Shown piece by piece: positions 13,226 through 20,412 of a stretch of 27,666 bases of DNA. The position numbers were made by a program, and so were the translations under genes. Position 1 is the stretch's first letter, and every line of letters starts with the position of its first letter. Source of the DNA: a virus; the IMG/VR virus record IMGVR_UViG_3300049216_000192, positions 1 to 27,666 of that record, one strand, 5' to 3'. Below the pieces are notes generated by a model. The model ran no database searches, was not told the origin of the DNA, and saw only the letters and a program-made list of their open reading frames with translations.

Positions 13226-15073
13226 TTAGTCGTCGATGGTCCGCTTCACGACGAAGTTGATAATCTTGTTCGGAACCTGGATCGTCTTGGTGATCTCCAA
13301 CGTATCCGTCAACGCCTTCACTTCGGGATACTCCAGCACGTCGTCCAGATCGTCGTCGCCCATCTGTTCCACTGTGAGCCGCTTCTTGCCGTTCACCTGG
13401 ATCACGATGGTGAGCGTCCGGGGAGCGTCGAGGGCGATGCGGGCCGGGAACGGGTACTGGTGAATGCTCCCGTCGTGGTCCTTACTCCACAGTTCTTCCG
13501 TCCGGTGCGGGCAGATCGGGGCCAGCATCAGCACCAGACATTCCTTGGCGTTTTGCCAGGACAGGCCGGGCGTCGTCTGGTAGTTCTCCAGCATCACGTT
13601 GCGGAACTGCATCAGCCAGGAGATCACCGTGTTGAATTTGAGCGCCTTGTAGTCGTCGTGAACCTTCTGGCACGTTCGGGCCAGTGCCCTGGTCACGGCA
13701 CAGTTCGGGTCCAGACGATCCGAATTCAACATGGGCCGGGTGTAGATGTCTTCCACGTCGTTCAGGAAGCGGTCGATGCCCGCCATGTGGACGTTCCAGG
13801 GACCGCCCTGGTCCCACGGGCCGATGAACATCAGGGACGCCCGAACCACGTCGGCCCCGTAATCTTCAATCAACTCGTCGGGGTCCATGACGTTGCCACG
13901 GGACTTCGACATCTTCTGGTGGTCGGCCCCCAGGATCATGCCCTGGTTGAACACTTTCACGGCTGGCTCGCCGAAGTGTGAAACCTCTCCCGCCAGTACG
14001 CCACAGTCGGACATCGCCTTCGTGAAGAAGCGGAAGTACAGCAGGTGCATACATGCGTGTTCGATGCCGCCCGTGTAGATGTCCACGGGCATCCACTTCT
14101 TCACCAACTCCGGGTCGAACGGCATCTCGTACCTGTCTTCACACAGGTAGGCGTACTGATACCACGAGGAGCAGAAGAAGGTGTCCAGGGTGTCGGTTTC
14201 CCGTTCGGCGGGGTGGCCGCACTTGGGGCAGAAGCACTTCTTGAAGTCCGGGTGTCGCTTCAGCGGGCTTTCGCCGTTGGGAAGGAATTCAGCGTTTTCC
14301 GGCAACTCGACGGGCAGGCCGTAGATCGGCACGGGGACGGTCCCGCACTCGGCACAGTAGATGATGGGAATGGGCGTCCCCCACATCCGCTGGCGGGACA
14401 CGTTCCAATCCTTCAAGTTTTCGATCCACTCCCGCTGCATTTTGACGACCTTATCCGACAGGCCGCTGTGGTCGAAGTTCAACAACTGGTCTTTATACTT
14501 GGTGATCCTCAGCTTCCAGGACGGAATCGCCTTCTCGACGACCGTGGCGGTGCATCGCTCACACTGGCCGTTGACGATTTGTTCCTTGGCGATGGTGGTC
14601 TGGCACTGCGGGCAGAAGTCCACGGGAACGTCGTCTCGGTAGGCAAGATCGTTCTCGTAGAACTTCAGGAACAACCACTGGCTCCACTTGTAGTAATTGG
14701 TGTCACACGTCTTCAGGGTGTGTTTCCACGAGAACATGCACCCCATCGTCTTCAACTGAGTGGTCATCCGGGCGATGTTGTCTTCCGTCCACTTGGCGGG
14801 CTGGAAGCCGTGCTTGATGGCAGCGTTCTCGGCGGGCATCCCGAAGGCGTCGAAACCCATTGGGAAGAACACATTGAAGCCGTGCATCCGCTGGAAACGG
14901 GCGAAGGCGTCAGCCGGGGTGATGGCGTACCAGTGGCCGATGTGGAGGTTGCCGGACGGGTACGGGAACATGGTGAGGGCGTAGTAGCTCGGCCCGTCGG
15001 CGTGCAGGTTCACGTCGTACAGGCCGCTTGCTTGCCACTTGTTCTGCCACTTCTGGTCGATTTCTCGGCTCAT
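13226..15073 (-). CDS. leuS: Leucyl-tRNA synthetase lacking the CP1 editing domain
   Basis: A 615-aa class I synthetase; bacterial LeuRS is usually around 860 aa. It has the HIGH motif in FPYPSGNLHIGHW (44-47), GFDAFGMPAENAAI, a CPQC...CERC zinc pair (154-174), WGTPIPIIYC, DTLDTFFCSSWYQYAYL, GGIEHACMHLLYFRFF, KMSKSRGNV (387-395) and a C-terminal VQVNGKKRLTVEQ domain. In normal LeuRS about 180-200 residues of CP1 editing domain lie between the MQRNWIG-like segment and the SRQRYWG-like segment. Here MQREWIENLKDWNVSRQRMWG runs straight through (212-232), so the editing site is deleted. It charges tRNA-Leu in the cytoplasm, without post-transfer editing. GGAG precedes the ATG. Confidence 0.95.
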   Translation of the reverse strand: MSREIDQKWQNKWQASGLYDVNLHADGPSYYALTMFPYPSGNLHIGHWYAITPADAFARFQRMHGFNVFFPMGFDAFGMPAENAAIKHGFQPAKWTEDNIARMTTQLKTMGCMFSWKHTLKTCDTNYYKWSQWLFLKFYENDLAYRDDVPVDFCPQCQTTIAKEQIVNGQCERCTATVVEKAIPSWKLRITKYKDQLLNFDHSGLSDKVVKMQREWIENLKDWNVSRQRMWGTPIPIIYCAECGTVPVPIYGLPVELPENAEFLPNGESPLKRHPDFKKCFCPKCGHPAERETDTLDTFFCSSWYQYAYLCEDRYEMPFDPELVKKWMPVDIYTGGIEHACMHLLYFRFFTKAMSDCGVLAGEVSHFGEPAVKVFNQGMILGADHQKMSKSRGNVMDPDELIEDYGADVVRASLMFIGPWDQGGPWNVHMAGIDRFLNDVEDIYTRPMLNSDRLDPNCAVTRALARTCQKVHDDYKALKFNTVISWLMQFRNVMLENYQTTPGLSWQNAKECLVLMLAPICPHRTEELWSKDHDGSIHQYPFPARIALDAPRTLTIVIQVNGKKRLTVEQMGDDDLDDVLEYPEVKALTDTLEITKTIQVPNKIINFVVKRTIDD

Positions 15074-15092
15074 CTCACGCTCCCGAATAACG

Positions 15093-15123
15093 AAAACCCC
15101 CCGATTCTACCACCGGAGGGTTC
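15093..15123 (-). terminator. Intrinsic terminator upstream of the LeuRS gene
   Basis: On the minus strand AACCCTCCG and CGGGGGGTT form a stem (one G-U pair) followed by TTTTCG. It lies between the stop of the 73-aa gene and the LeuRS start, so it ends the polymerase-PHP transcript and implies a separate supply of LeuRS message. Confidence 0.75.
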
Positions 15124-15137
15124 GCTTGTAAAGCAAA

Positions 15138-15359
15138 TCAACCTACGACAATCACTTCGGATTCCGTCTCGATCCAGACGGTGGCCCCGCAACTGAGCGG
15201 GCAATCTGGACGGTAGATCACCCGGCACGGGCCGTTGATGACGACCTCGCTGCCGTAGCGATTGTCCTTGTAGGTTTTGGTCGTCAGGACAGGTTCCCGC
15301 TTGCCCGTCTTGCGATTACTTTTGATCTTGTGCTGATTGACATGGATGATGGTTTTCAT
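15138..15359 (-). CDS. Conserved small phage protein, 73 aa
   Basis: It begins MKTIIHVNQHKIKSNRKTG and contains LTTKTYKDNRYGSEVVINGP, CRVIYRPDCPLSCGATVWIE and a short terminal strand. This HVNQH...NRK...KTYK...GP.RV.YRPD.PLSCGA.VWIETE pattern is one I associate with a widespread uncharacterised family in phages and bacteria. The fold is probably all-beta. Its ATG overlaps the stop of the polymerase PHP gene (ATGA), so the two are coupled. A terminator follows. Function unknown. Confidence 0.72.
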   Translation of the reverse strand: MKTIIHVNQHKIKSNRKTGKREPVLTTKTYKDNRYGSEVVINGPCRVIYRPDCPLSCGATVWIETESEVIVVG

Positions 15360-16795
15360 GCTGCGAACGCCTCACCTGGGGGCAACGGGTCGATGTTACG
15401 GAAGTCCAACACGATGGACCGACCGCCACGGGCTTCGCTCATGAAGCGACTGAACAGCAGCCCTTCGTACACCGGGTCCACGTCGGTAATTCCCAAGCAG
15501 TAGCAAACCAGCGCACCCACGGCGGAACCCCGCCCAGGGCCGACGGCTTCGGTTCCGTCGCCCCAACCCAGCAGGAGCGGACTGATGCGGCGGGCTTCGT
15601 CCGTCATCATCTTCTGGAGGAGGAAATACGACGAGAATCCCTTGCGGCAGATCAGGCTGTACTCTTCCTTGATGCGGTCGAGGTATTCACGGGTCTTCGG
15701 CAGCCCACGCTGCTTGAAGCCCAACATCACGAGTTCTTTCAGCTTTTCGTCGGCGTCGGGGAGGACGGGCAGTTTGAGGGAGCGGTCGAGTTTGACGCCC
15801 TTGGCCTTCTCGCAAATCCAGACGGTGTTCTTCTTCGCCTCGCAGAAGAGTTCGTAGGGGATGACGTTGCTGTAATCCTTCAGCCACTTCTCGTTCAACT
15901 CTTCTTCGCTCTTCATCCACAGGTTGGCGTCCTGCAACTCGAAGAAGTCCTTCATGGCGTCTTCGGCCATCGCCTTCTCGATGTCCTGGATGGTCCTGCC
16001 GGTCTGGACCATCAACATCAGGCGTTGGAACTGAGAGTCTTCTTGTTTGCAGTAGTGGCAGTCGTTGGTGAGGATGAGCCGCAGGCCGTACTTCTGACTG
16101 GCTTTGACGATGAAGGCGTCGTAGGCGGATTGTTTCTTGAAGTCGAGCAGCATCATTTCCAGGAAGTAATGGTCCTTCCCAAACATCTTGACGTACCGCT
16201 CGATCATGGCGAAGCCGTTCTCTTCGGCGACTTCCAGGCCGAGCGGGAGGCCACGGTCGAAGGCTTTGCCGACCTCGCTGGCGTAGCAGCAGGACGTGAA
16301 GAACAGACCTTCTTTGTGCTTCAGGAGTTGTTCGTAGTTGACACGGGGGCGGCGGTAGAAGCCTTTCGTCCAGCCCCAGGAGGACAACCGGACGAGGTTC
16401 TTGTAGCCCGTCTCGTTGTAGGCGATGGCGAGAAGGTGCGCACCGTACTGGCGGATTTCCTTCAGGTCTTCTTCGCCAAGACCCTTCATGAACTTCTGCA
16501 TATCGTCCGGGTCGTTCAACTCCGGTTGCAGGCGGTTGACGTAGAGTTCGCAGGCGAAGATGGGACTGAGGGTGTCCTTGCCGTGTTTCTTACAGATATT
16601 TTCGCAGGCTTTGATTTGACGGGGGACCACGCCCATCATGCCGTGGTCGCTTACCGTAAGGAACTTCTGGTTGATCTGAGGGGCACGGATGGCGTATTCC
16701 TCGACCATCCCGTAGCCGTCGAGGAGGCTGAAGTCCGTGTGCAGGTGAAGGTGTTCAAATCCGACTATTTCCATCTTGCGATCTGTATTGCTCAT
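15356..16795 (-). CDS. dnaE: DNA polymerase III alpha (DnaE), PHP-containing N-terminal half
   Basis: A 479-aa protein covering the PHP domain and the start of the palm. The PHP metal residues look intact: HLHLHTDFSLLDG (15-27), TVSDHGMMG, FACELYV, HLLAIAYNETGYKNL and LTNDCHYCKQED. It continues through EYLDRIKEEYSLICRKG and SSYFLLQKMM to VGPGRGSAVGALVCYCLGITDVDP (about 418-441), then RFMSEARGGRSIVLDFRN where a complete DnaE would have its PDxDxD active site, and stops. The catalytic half is encoded at 4532-7288. The two must pair to form a working polymerase; the PHP part may add proofreading or pyrophosphatase activity. It overlaps the membrane-protein gene upstream by 41 bases. Confidence 0.9.
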   Translation of the reverse strand: MSNTDRKMEIVGFEHLHLHTDFSLLDGYGMVEEYAIRAPQINQKFLTVSDHGMMGVVPRQIKACENICKKHGKDTLSPIFACELYVNRLQPELNDPDDMQKFMKGLGEEDLKEIRQYGAHLLAIAYNETGYKNLVRLSSWGWTKGFYRRPRVNYEQLLKHKEGLFFTSCCYASEVGKAFDRGLPLGLEVAEENGFAMIERYVKMFGKDHYFLEMMLLDFKKQSAYDAFIVKASQKYGLRLILTNDCHYCKQEDSQFQRLMLMVQTGRTIQDIEKAMAEDAMKDFFELQDANLWMKSEEELNEKWLKDYSNVIPYELFCEAKKNTVWICEKAKGVKLDRSLKLPVLPDADEKLKELVMLGFKQRGLPKTREYLDRIKEEYSLICRKGFSSYFLLQKMMTDEARRISPLLLGWGDGTEAVGPGRGSAVGALVCYCLGITDVDPVYEGLLFSRFMSEARGGRSIVLDFRNIDPLPPGEAFAA

Positions 16796-17090
16796 ACTCT
16801 TCGTTAAGCCTCTTTTGCTCGGAATTCATCCGCATGTGAGCGACTTGGAATGCGGATATGATACCCCAGCAAAAGATACCCAGCAAGGGGAAACCCATGC
16901 CGTTGATGGGCTGCTCGGCGACCGCCGTTTGGACGGCGTATAGGGCCGTCACGCCCAGCGCCCAGACGAGGAGGAAGGCCCGATAGGTATTGTTCCTGTT
17001 ATTCATGCCGACGACCAACAGGATGAACCCAATGAGGCTCCCCGGCAGGAGGAGGTAGGTCATCAGGTCGTAGATTTCTTGATTTTCCAT
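16755..17090 (-). CDS. Small membrane protein, 111 aa
   Basis: Three hydrophobic segments are visible: TYLLLPGSLIGFILLVVGM (about 10-28), AFLLVWALGVTALYAVQTAV (about 38-57) and FPLLGIFCWGIISAFQVAHM (about 67-86). A charged, probably cytoplasmic tail follows (SEQKRLNEEYEQYRSQDG). GAGGG precedes the ATG. Its 3' end overlaps the start of the PHP polymerase gene by 41 bases. No family recognised. It could be an inner-membrane anchor or modify the host envelope. Confidence 0.6.
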   Translation of the reverse strand: MENQEIYDLMTYLLLPGSLIGFILLVVGMNNRNNTYRAFLLVWALGVTALYAVQTAVAEQPINGMGFPLLGIFCWGIISAFQVAHMRMNSEQKRLNEEYEQYRSQDGNSRI

Positions 17091-17144
17091 GTCGCCCTCG
17101 TGTTTGAGAAATCACCAGCAGATTACAGCAAGTTACGCCGAAAA

Positions 17145-17375
17145 TCAAGTCGTGGCTTCTTCGGTTTCGTCCTCGGTGGAATTCGCCCGCTTCCAATCCT
17201 CAAATTCTAAAGCAATTGCTTTGGCTTGATCGTCGAGATGGCCGAGTTCGGCCTGAATCTTGTCGTAGAACGCCTTGAGTTCTTGCTTCTTCTTTTTCTT
17301 CTCGGCGTGAAGCTGGGCGATCTTCCCGGAGAAGGTAATGAACTCGTCGGTCAGGAGGAGGTTGATGTTATCCAT
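17145..17375 (-). CDS. Coiled-coil protein, 76 aa
   Basis: The central region (IAQLHAEKKKKKQELKAFY through DDQAKAIALEFEDWKRA) has heptad-like spacing and strong charge alternation, and the C-terminus is acidic (STEDETEEATT). It starts three bases after the 194-aa gene with only a weak ribosome site, so it is probably expressed by coupling. A 54-base gap follows in which I see nothing. Function unknown. Confidence 0.55.
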   Translation of the reverse strand: MDNINLLLTDEFITFSGKIAQLHAEKKKKKQELKAFYDKIQAELGHLDDQAKAIALEFEDWKRANSTEDETEEATT

Positions 17376-17378
17376 GTG

Positions 17379-17963
17379 TCACTTTATGAAAGGGTAGAAC
17401 TTGATCTCTTTGCCTTCCTTGAGGTAGGTCGGCGGGATGAAACCCAATACCTTGGGCCTGCCGTTGTGCCGGTCCCGGTGCAGCCACAGTTGGCAGCCGG
17501 GGTGCTTATCGGAACACAGGAGCAACTTCGGGGTGGACGCCTTGGATACGTCAATATCCCCGGCGGCGACCCATTCGTCCCAGATTTCATTGTATATCTG
17601 ATGGACCCGCTTGCCCAGCGCCACCCGGATGAACTCTTCGTTCTTCGACAGGGTGATATACAGGAAATACTCGTTGACCATATCCCGGCCCCGGCGAGTA
17701 TCGGGGTCGTTGACGCCGTGGAACGGCTCCCAAAGGCAGGCCAAAATATCGTTCTTTGTGGCCCGCACCTTGATGGCACACCGGCTCTTTTTGTCGCCCT
17801 TCACCTGCCAGCAGTCCGTCTTCTCGGAACAGTCTTCGTTGAACGAAGCGGGCTGGAGGTTGAAGTGCGGGTAATGTTCGTTGAGGCACTTGCGCACAAG
17901 GTCTTCTTTGTCCTTGCCGTATTGGAGCCGTTCCTTGATGCTCATCTCGTCGATATTGGTCAT
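17379..17963 (-). CDS. Possible PD-(D/E)XK nuclease-like phage protein, 194 aa
   Basis: The order of elements resembles a restriction-endonuclease-like core: a helix with Glu (KDKEDLVRKCLNE), a strand with Asp (EKTDCWQV), a strand with Lys (SRCAIKVRA), then RDMVNEYFLYITL and IRVALGKRVHQI. The acidic residue expected just before the Lys is missing, so activity is doubtful, and the assignment is only visual. The start overlaps the ClpP-like stop (TGATG), indicating coupling. A resolvase, a DNA end-processing enzyme or an inactive relative are all possible. Confidence 0.5.
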   Translation of the reverse strand: MTNIDEMSIKERLQYGKDKEDLVRKCLNEHYPHFNLQPASFNEDCSEKTDCWQVKGDKKSRCAIKVRATKNDILACLWEPFHGVNDPDTRRGRDMVNEYFLYITLSKNEEFIRVALGKRVHQIYNEIWDEWVAAGDIDVSKASTPKLLLCSDKHPGCQLWLHRDRHNGRPKVLGFIPPTYLKEGKEIKFYPFIK

Positions 17964-18637
17964 CAGAAACTCCTGATATTGTCGAGTGTATCGAACCCCG
18001 GCTGGCCGAATATGCCGTCGGCGAAGCCGAACTGGACGGATTGTTCGGCGTCGAGGTTCCAGTCACCTACCTTCTGAATCTTCCGGTCGATGTAGTTGAG
18101 AACCTGTTGATCCGTCATGTTCTTGTCCCGAAAATATCGGCCCATTATCGCACGGGCTGCGTATATCTGCAACATCCGTTGGTCGATTTTCTTGTTCCAG
18201 ACGGCGTTCGCCTGTACGGTTGAAGAAACGCCGTCGAGCGACAGAAAGCCCCGGTGAATCATCAGTTCGCAGTTGGGCATCATGACCCGGCGGGGAGCGG
18301 CCTCGAAGATGATACCGCTCATGGAGGAGACTTCGCCATGTGCGAGAATCACGATTGGCGATTTTGCCGCTTGGATGGCGTCGAAAATCGCCATCCCGTG
18401 CCCCCAATCCCCGCCTGGGGACTGGAGATGGATCAAAATGGGGCCGCTCCCGGCCTGATCCAGTATGTGCAGACTCTTGACGAACGTGGTCGCCATGCGG
18501 AACTCGACGCCGCCTTCTTCGTCGTGCCCACCCGCACTGTAGTGACTGTGGAGGTAGACTTCTCTCGTGGACAGGTTCACGTCGTAGTTGTGAACCTGTC
18601 CGAGAAGTTCTGCGTAATCAACCTTGCTTTTTGCCAT
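17963..18637 (-). CDS. ClpP-like serine protease
   Basis: A 224-aa protein with the ClpP/crotonase fold. It has REVYLHSH, PILIHLQSPGGDWGHGMAIFDAI (oxyanion-hole SPGG, about 73-76), VSSMSGIIFEAA (nucleophile Ser 105), MIHRG (His 128) and VGDWNLDAEQSVQFGFAD (Asp 192, aligned with Asp 171 of E. coli ClpP). The triad is therefore complete. The length is near that of ClpP. The start at 18637 has GGAAG nine bases upstream; an in-frame start 33 bases earlier is less likely. It follows PrkA, YeaH and SpoVR in the same direction and overlaps the genes on both sides. It may degrade host or phage proteins with a Clp ATPase, or serve as a head-maturation protease. Confidence 0.85.
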   Translation of the reverse strand: MAKSKVDYAELLGQVHNYDVNLSTREVYLHSHYSAGGHDEEGGVEFRMATTFVKSLHILDQAGSGPILIHLQSPGGDWGHGMAIFDAIQAAKSPIVILAHGEVSSMSGIIFEAAPRRVMMPNCELMIHRGFLSLDGVSSTVQANAVWNKKIDQRMLQIYAARAIMGRYFRDKNMTDQQVLNYIDRKIQKVGDWNLDAEQSVQFGFADGIFGQPGFDTLDNIRSF

Positions 18638-18806
18638 CGTCTTTGTCTTCCAGCCTTTCGGCAGGTTCAAACTCGAACACCATGTAGTCGTCGTGAAGTT
18701 GTTTACGACCGAACTTCACGCCGAGTTCCATCAGTATAAATTTCAGTTGGTCGGTGAACTCTGGCAGTCCCTCTCCCGACAACAGAACGATCTCATATTT
18801 TTTCAT
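18618..18806 (-). CDS. Small protein, 62 aa, between SpoVR and ClpP-like genes
   Basis: It begins MKKYEIVLLSGEGLPEFTDQ and continues LKFILMELGVKFGRKQLHDDYMVFEFE, ending in a charged tail. A beta-alpha-beta pattern is likely. AAGG precedes the ATG at 18806, seven bases after the SpoVR stop, and its end overlaps the protease start by 20 bases. It may be a regulator or adaptor of either neighbour. I do not recognise it. Confidence 0.6.
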   Translation of the reverse strand: MKKYEIVLLSGEGLPEFTDQLKFILMELGVKFGRKQLHDDYMVFEFEPAERLEDKDDGKKQG

Positions 18807-18813
18807 TGACACC

Positions 18814-20412
18814 TTACCAGTGCTTAATGTGTTCTTTCCTGCTCGTGACTTCGACATCCTCGTCCGAGTTGGTTCCGTAGCATCCGTAGATGGCTTCGTC
18901 GCCGTCGTCGTCCTTGGTGGCAAGGTACACGTCGTTGTTCCAGAGGAACCGCAGTGAGGTAAGAACTTCTTTGACGTAGGGCTGGTAGATCGCCCGTCCG
19001 TCCCATTCGTGCTGGAGCATCATGTAGCCCTTGCCACGGTAGTTCGGCTCCGTCAGGTTGATGACGGGCAGACCGCCGTTCAGGTGGCGCTGCATCAGGC
19101 TCCGCTTGATGTCCTTGAAGTCCCGGTGTTCCATCCGGTACTCGCCGTTCGGGTAGTGCTTCCAGTGGAAGTATTCCTGCTGGCGGCAGAAGTCCTCGGT
19201 GAAGAATTCGTTGAGGAACGTCAGGTCGTCGTAATACTTCCTGACCTCGAACAACTTCTCCTTGCCCAGCCCCAGGTTCTTGTCCCACTTCTCCTTGGCC
19301 CGGATGTCGGTGCATTCCTCCCACTCCGTACCGAACTGGCCCTTGTTCCACCGCTCCTCAATGTCGAGCATCATGTAGAAGCCCAACTTGTAGGGGTTCA
19401 TGGAGTATTTGCCGCCCAGCACGCCCATCTTGTGGTCGGCGTACTCGATGATGCCAACGTCGTGGGACTTCTGGCCCAAGCTGACGTAGCCCTGGCGGGC
19501 CATGATAACGTGGTCGGTGAGGCTCGCCCACCCTTCGTTCATGACCTTCGTTTGCCGCTGCGGGAAGAAGTACAAACTTTCTTCGTACAGCATGGAAACG
19601 ATGTCCTGCTGCCACGGCTTGAGCGGGGCGTTCTCCCGGATGAACCCAAGGATGTCCTTGGTCGGGTCGCTGAACAGCCCGATCTCGTCGGCGATGTCGG
19701 CCTTGGAGATGCGGCTGTTCTCCTCACCACGGAATTGCTTCGTGTTGAGGAACGGCTCCATGTACATCCGCTCTTTGTTGACCGTCAACCGGCGGGGCTG
19801 GCGGTACTTCCGTTGGTCCACCATGTTGCGATCTTTGATGATCTTTTCCGTCCACGCCTTCGACCCGTCGATCAAGGTTTCGATGCGCAGAACGTGGTCG
19901 ATGAACTCGATGACCCGTTCCTTGCCCCAGCGACTCATGTACCGCCGGATGCGAGTACCGTGGTTCGCCATCTTGTTCAACATCGTCGTGTCGGTCGCAC
20001 TGAAGTGGATGTTGTTCTTGAAGAAGTCGTTGTGCCCGGTGGCGTGCGCAACGACCGTCAAGTTGTCCACCAGCGTGTTGGAACTCAAGAGCCACTGGTA
20101 GCACGGGTTGGTGTTAATCACCATCTCGTAAATCTTGTGCATCCCGTATTCGTAGCCACGCTGCAACTCTTCGTATTCCATACCCCACTGCCAGTGCGGG
20201 TATCGAACCGGGAAACCGCCGTAGGCGGCGATCTCGGAAATCTCGTCGTAAGTGAGAAGCTGAACGACGGTCGGGTAAAAATCCAGACCCCAATCTCGGC
20301 ACGCCTGGAGGATGATGGGGACGTTATCCCTCATCTCCTTCGGGAGTTGAACACCGGGTACGGTATTGTCGCCGAGCAGGATGCCCGACCCGTGCATGAA
20401 CTTACTGCCCAT
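18814..20412 (-). CDS. spoVR: SpoVR family protein
   Basis: A 532-aa protein with family hallmarks along its whole length: LQACRDWGLDFYPTVVQLL, FPVRYPHWQWGMEYEEL, YEMVINTNPCYQWLL, VVAHATGHNDFFKNNIHFS, DPTKDILGFIRENAPLKPWQ, QRQTKVMNEGWASLTDH and MNPYKLGFYMMLDIEERW. E. coli YcgB and B. subtilis SpoVR are similar in length. In B. subtilis SpoVR affects spore cortex formation; its biochemistry is unsettled. Its ATG overlaps the DUF444 stop (TAATG), and in bacteria these genes occur with prkA, as here. It ends in a Lys/His/Trp tail. Two invariant-looking His-rich blocks (HATGHND, HWKHYPNGEYR) could bind metal. Confidence 0.95.
   Translation of the reverse strand: MGSKFMHGSGILLGDNTVPGVQLPKEMRDNVPIILQACRDWGLDFYPTVVQLLTYDEISEIAAYGGFPVRYPHWQWGMEYEELQRGYEYGMHKIYEMVINTNPCYQWLLSSNTLVDNLTVVAHATGHNDFFKNNIHFSATDTTMLNKMANHGTRIRRYMSRWGKERVIEFIDHVLRIETLIDGSKAWTEKIIKDRNMVDQRKYRQPRRLTVNKERMYMEPFLNTKQFRGEENSRISKADIADEIGLFSDPTKDILGFIRENAPLKPWQQDIVSMLYEESLYFFPQRQTKVMNEGWASLTDHVIMARQGYVSLGQKSHDVGIIEYADHKMGVLGGKYSMNPYKLGFYMMLDIEERWNKGQFGTEWEECTDIRAKEKWDKNLGLGKEKLFEVRKYYDDLTFLNEFFTEDFCRQQEYFHWKHYPNGEYRMEHRDFKDIKRSLMQRHLNGGLPVINLTEPNYRGKGYMMLQHEWDGRAIYQPYVKEVLTSLRFLWNNDVYLATKDDDGDEAIYGCYGTNSDEDVEVTSRKEHIKHW

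Noticed and set aside
15356-15420. An intein or trans-spliced intron at the polymerase split
   Set aside because: Neither the end of the PHP half nor the start of the catalytic half has intein motifs (Cys/Ser start, terminal His-Asn), and both are closed by ordinary stop and start codons with coupling to neighbours.
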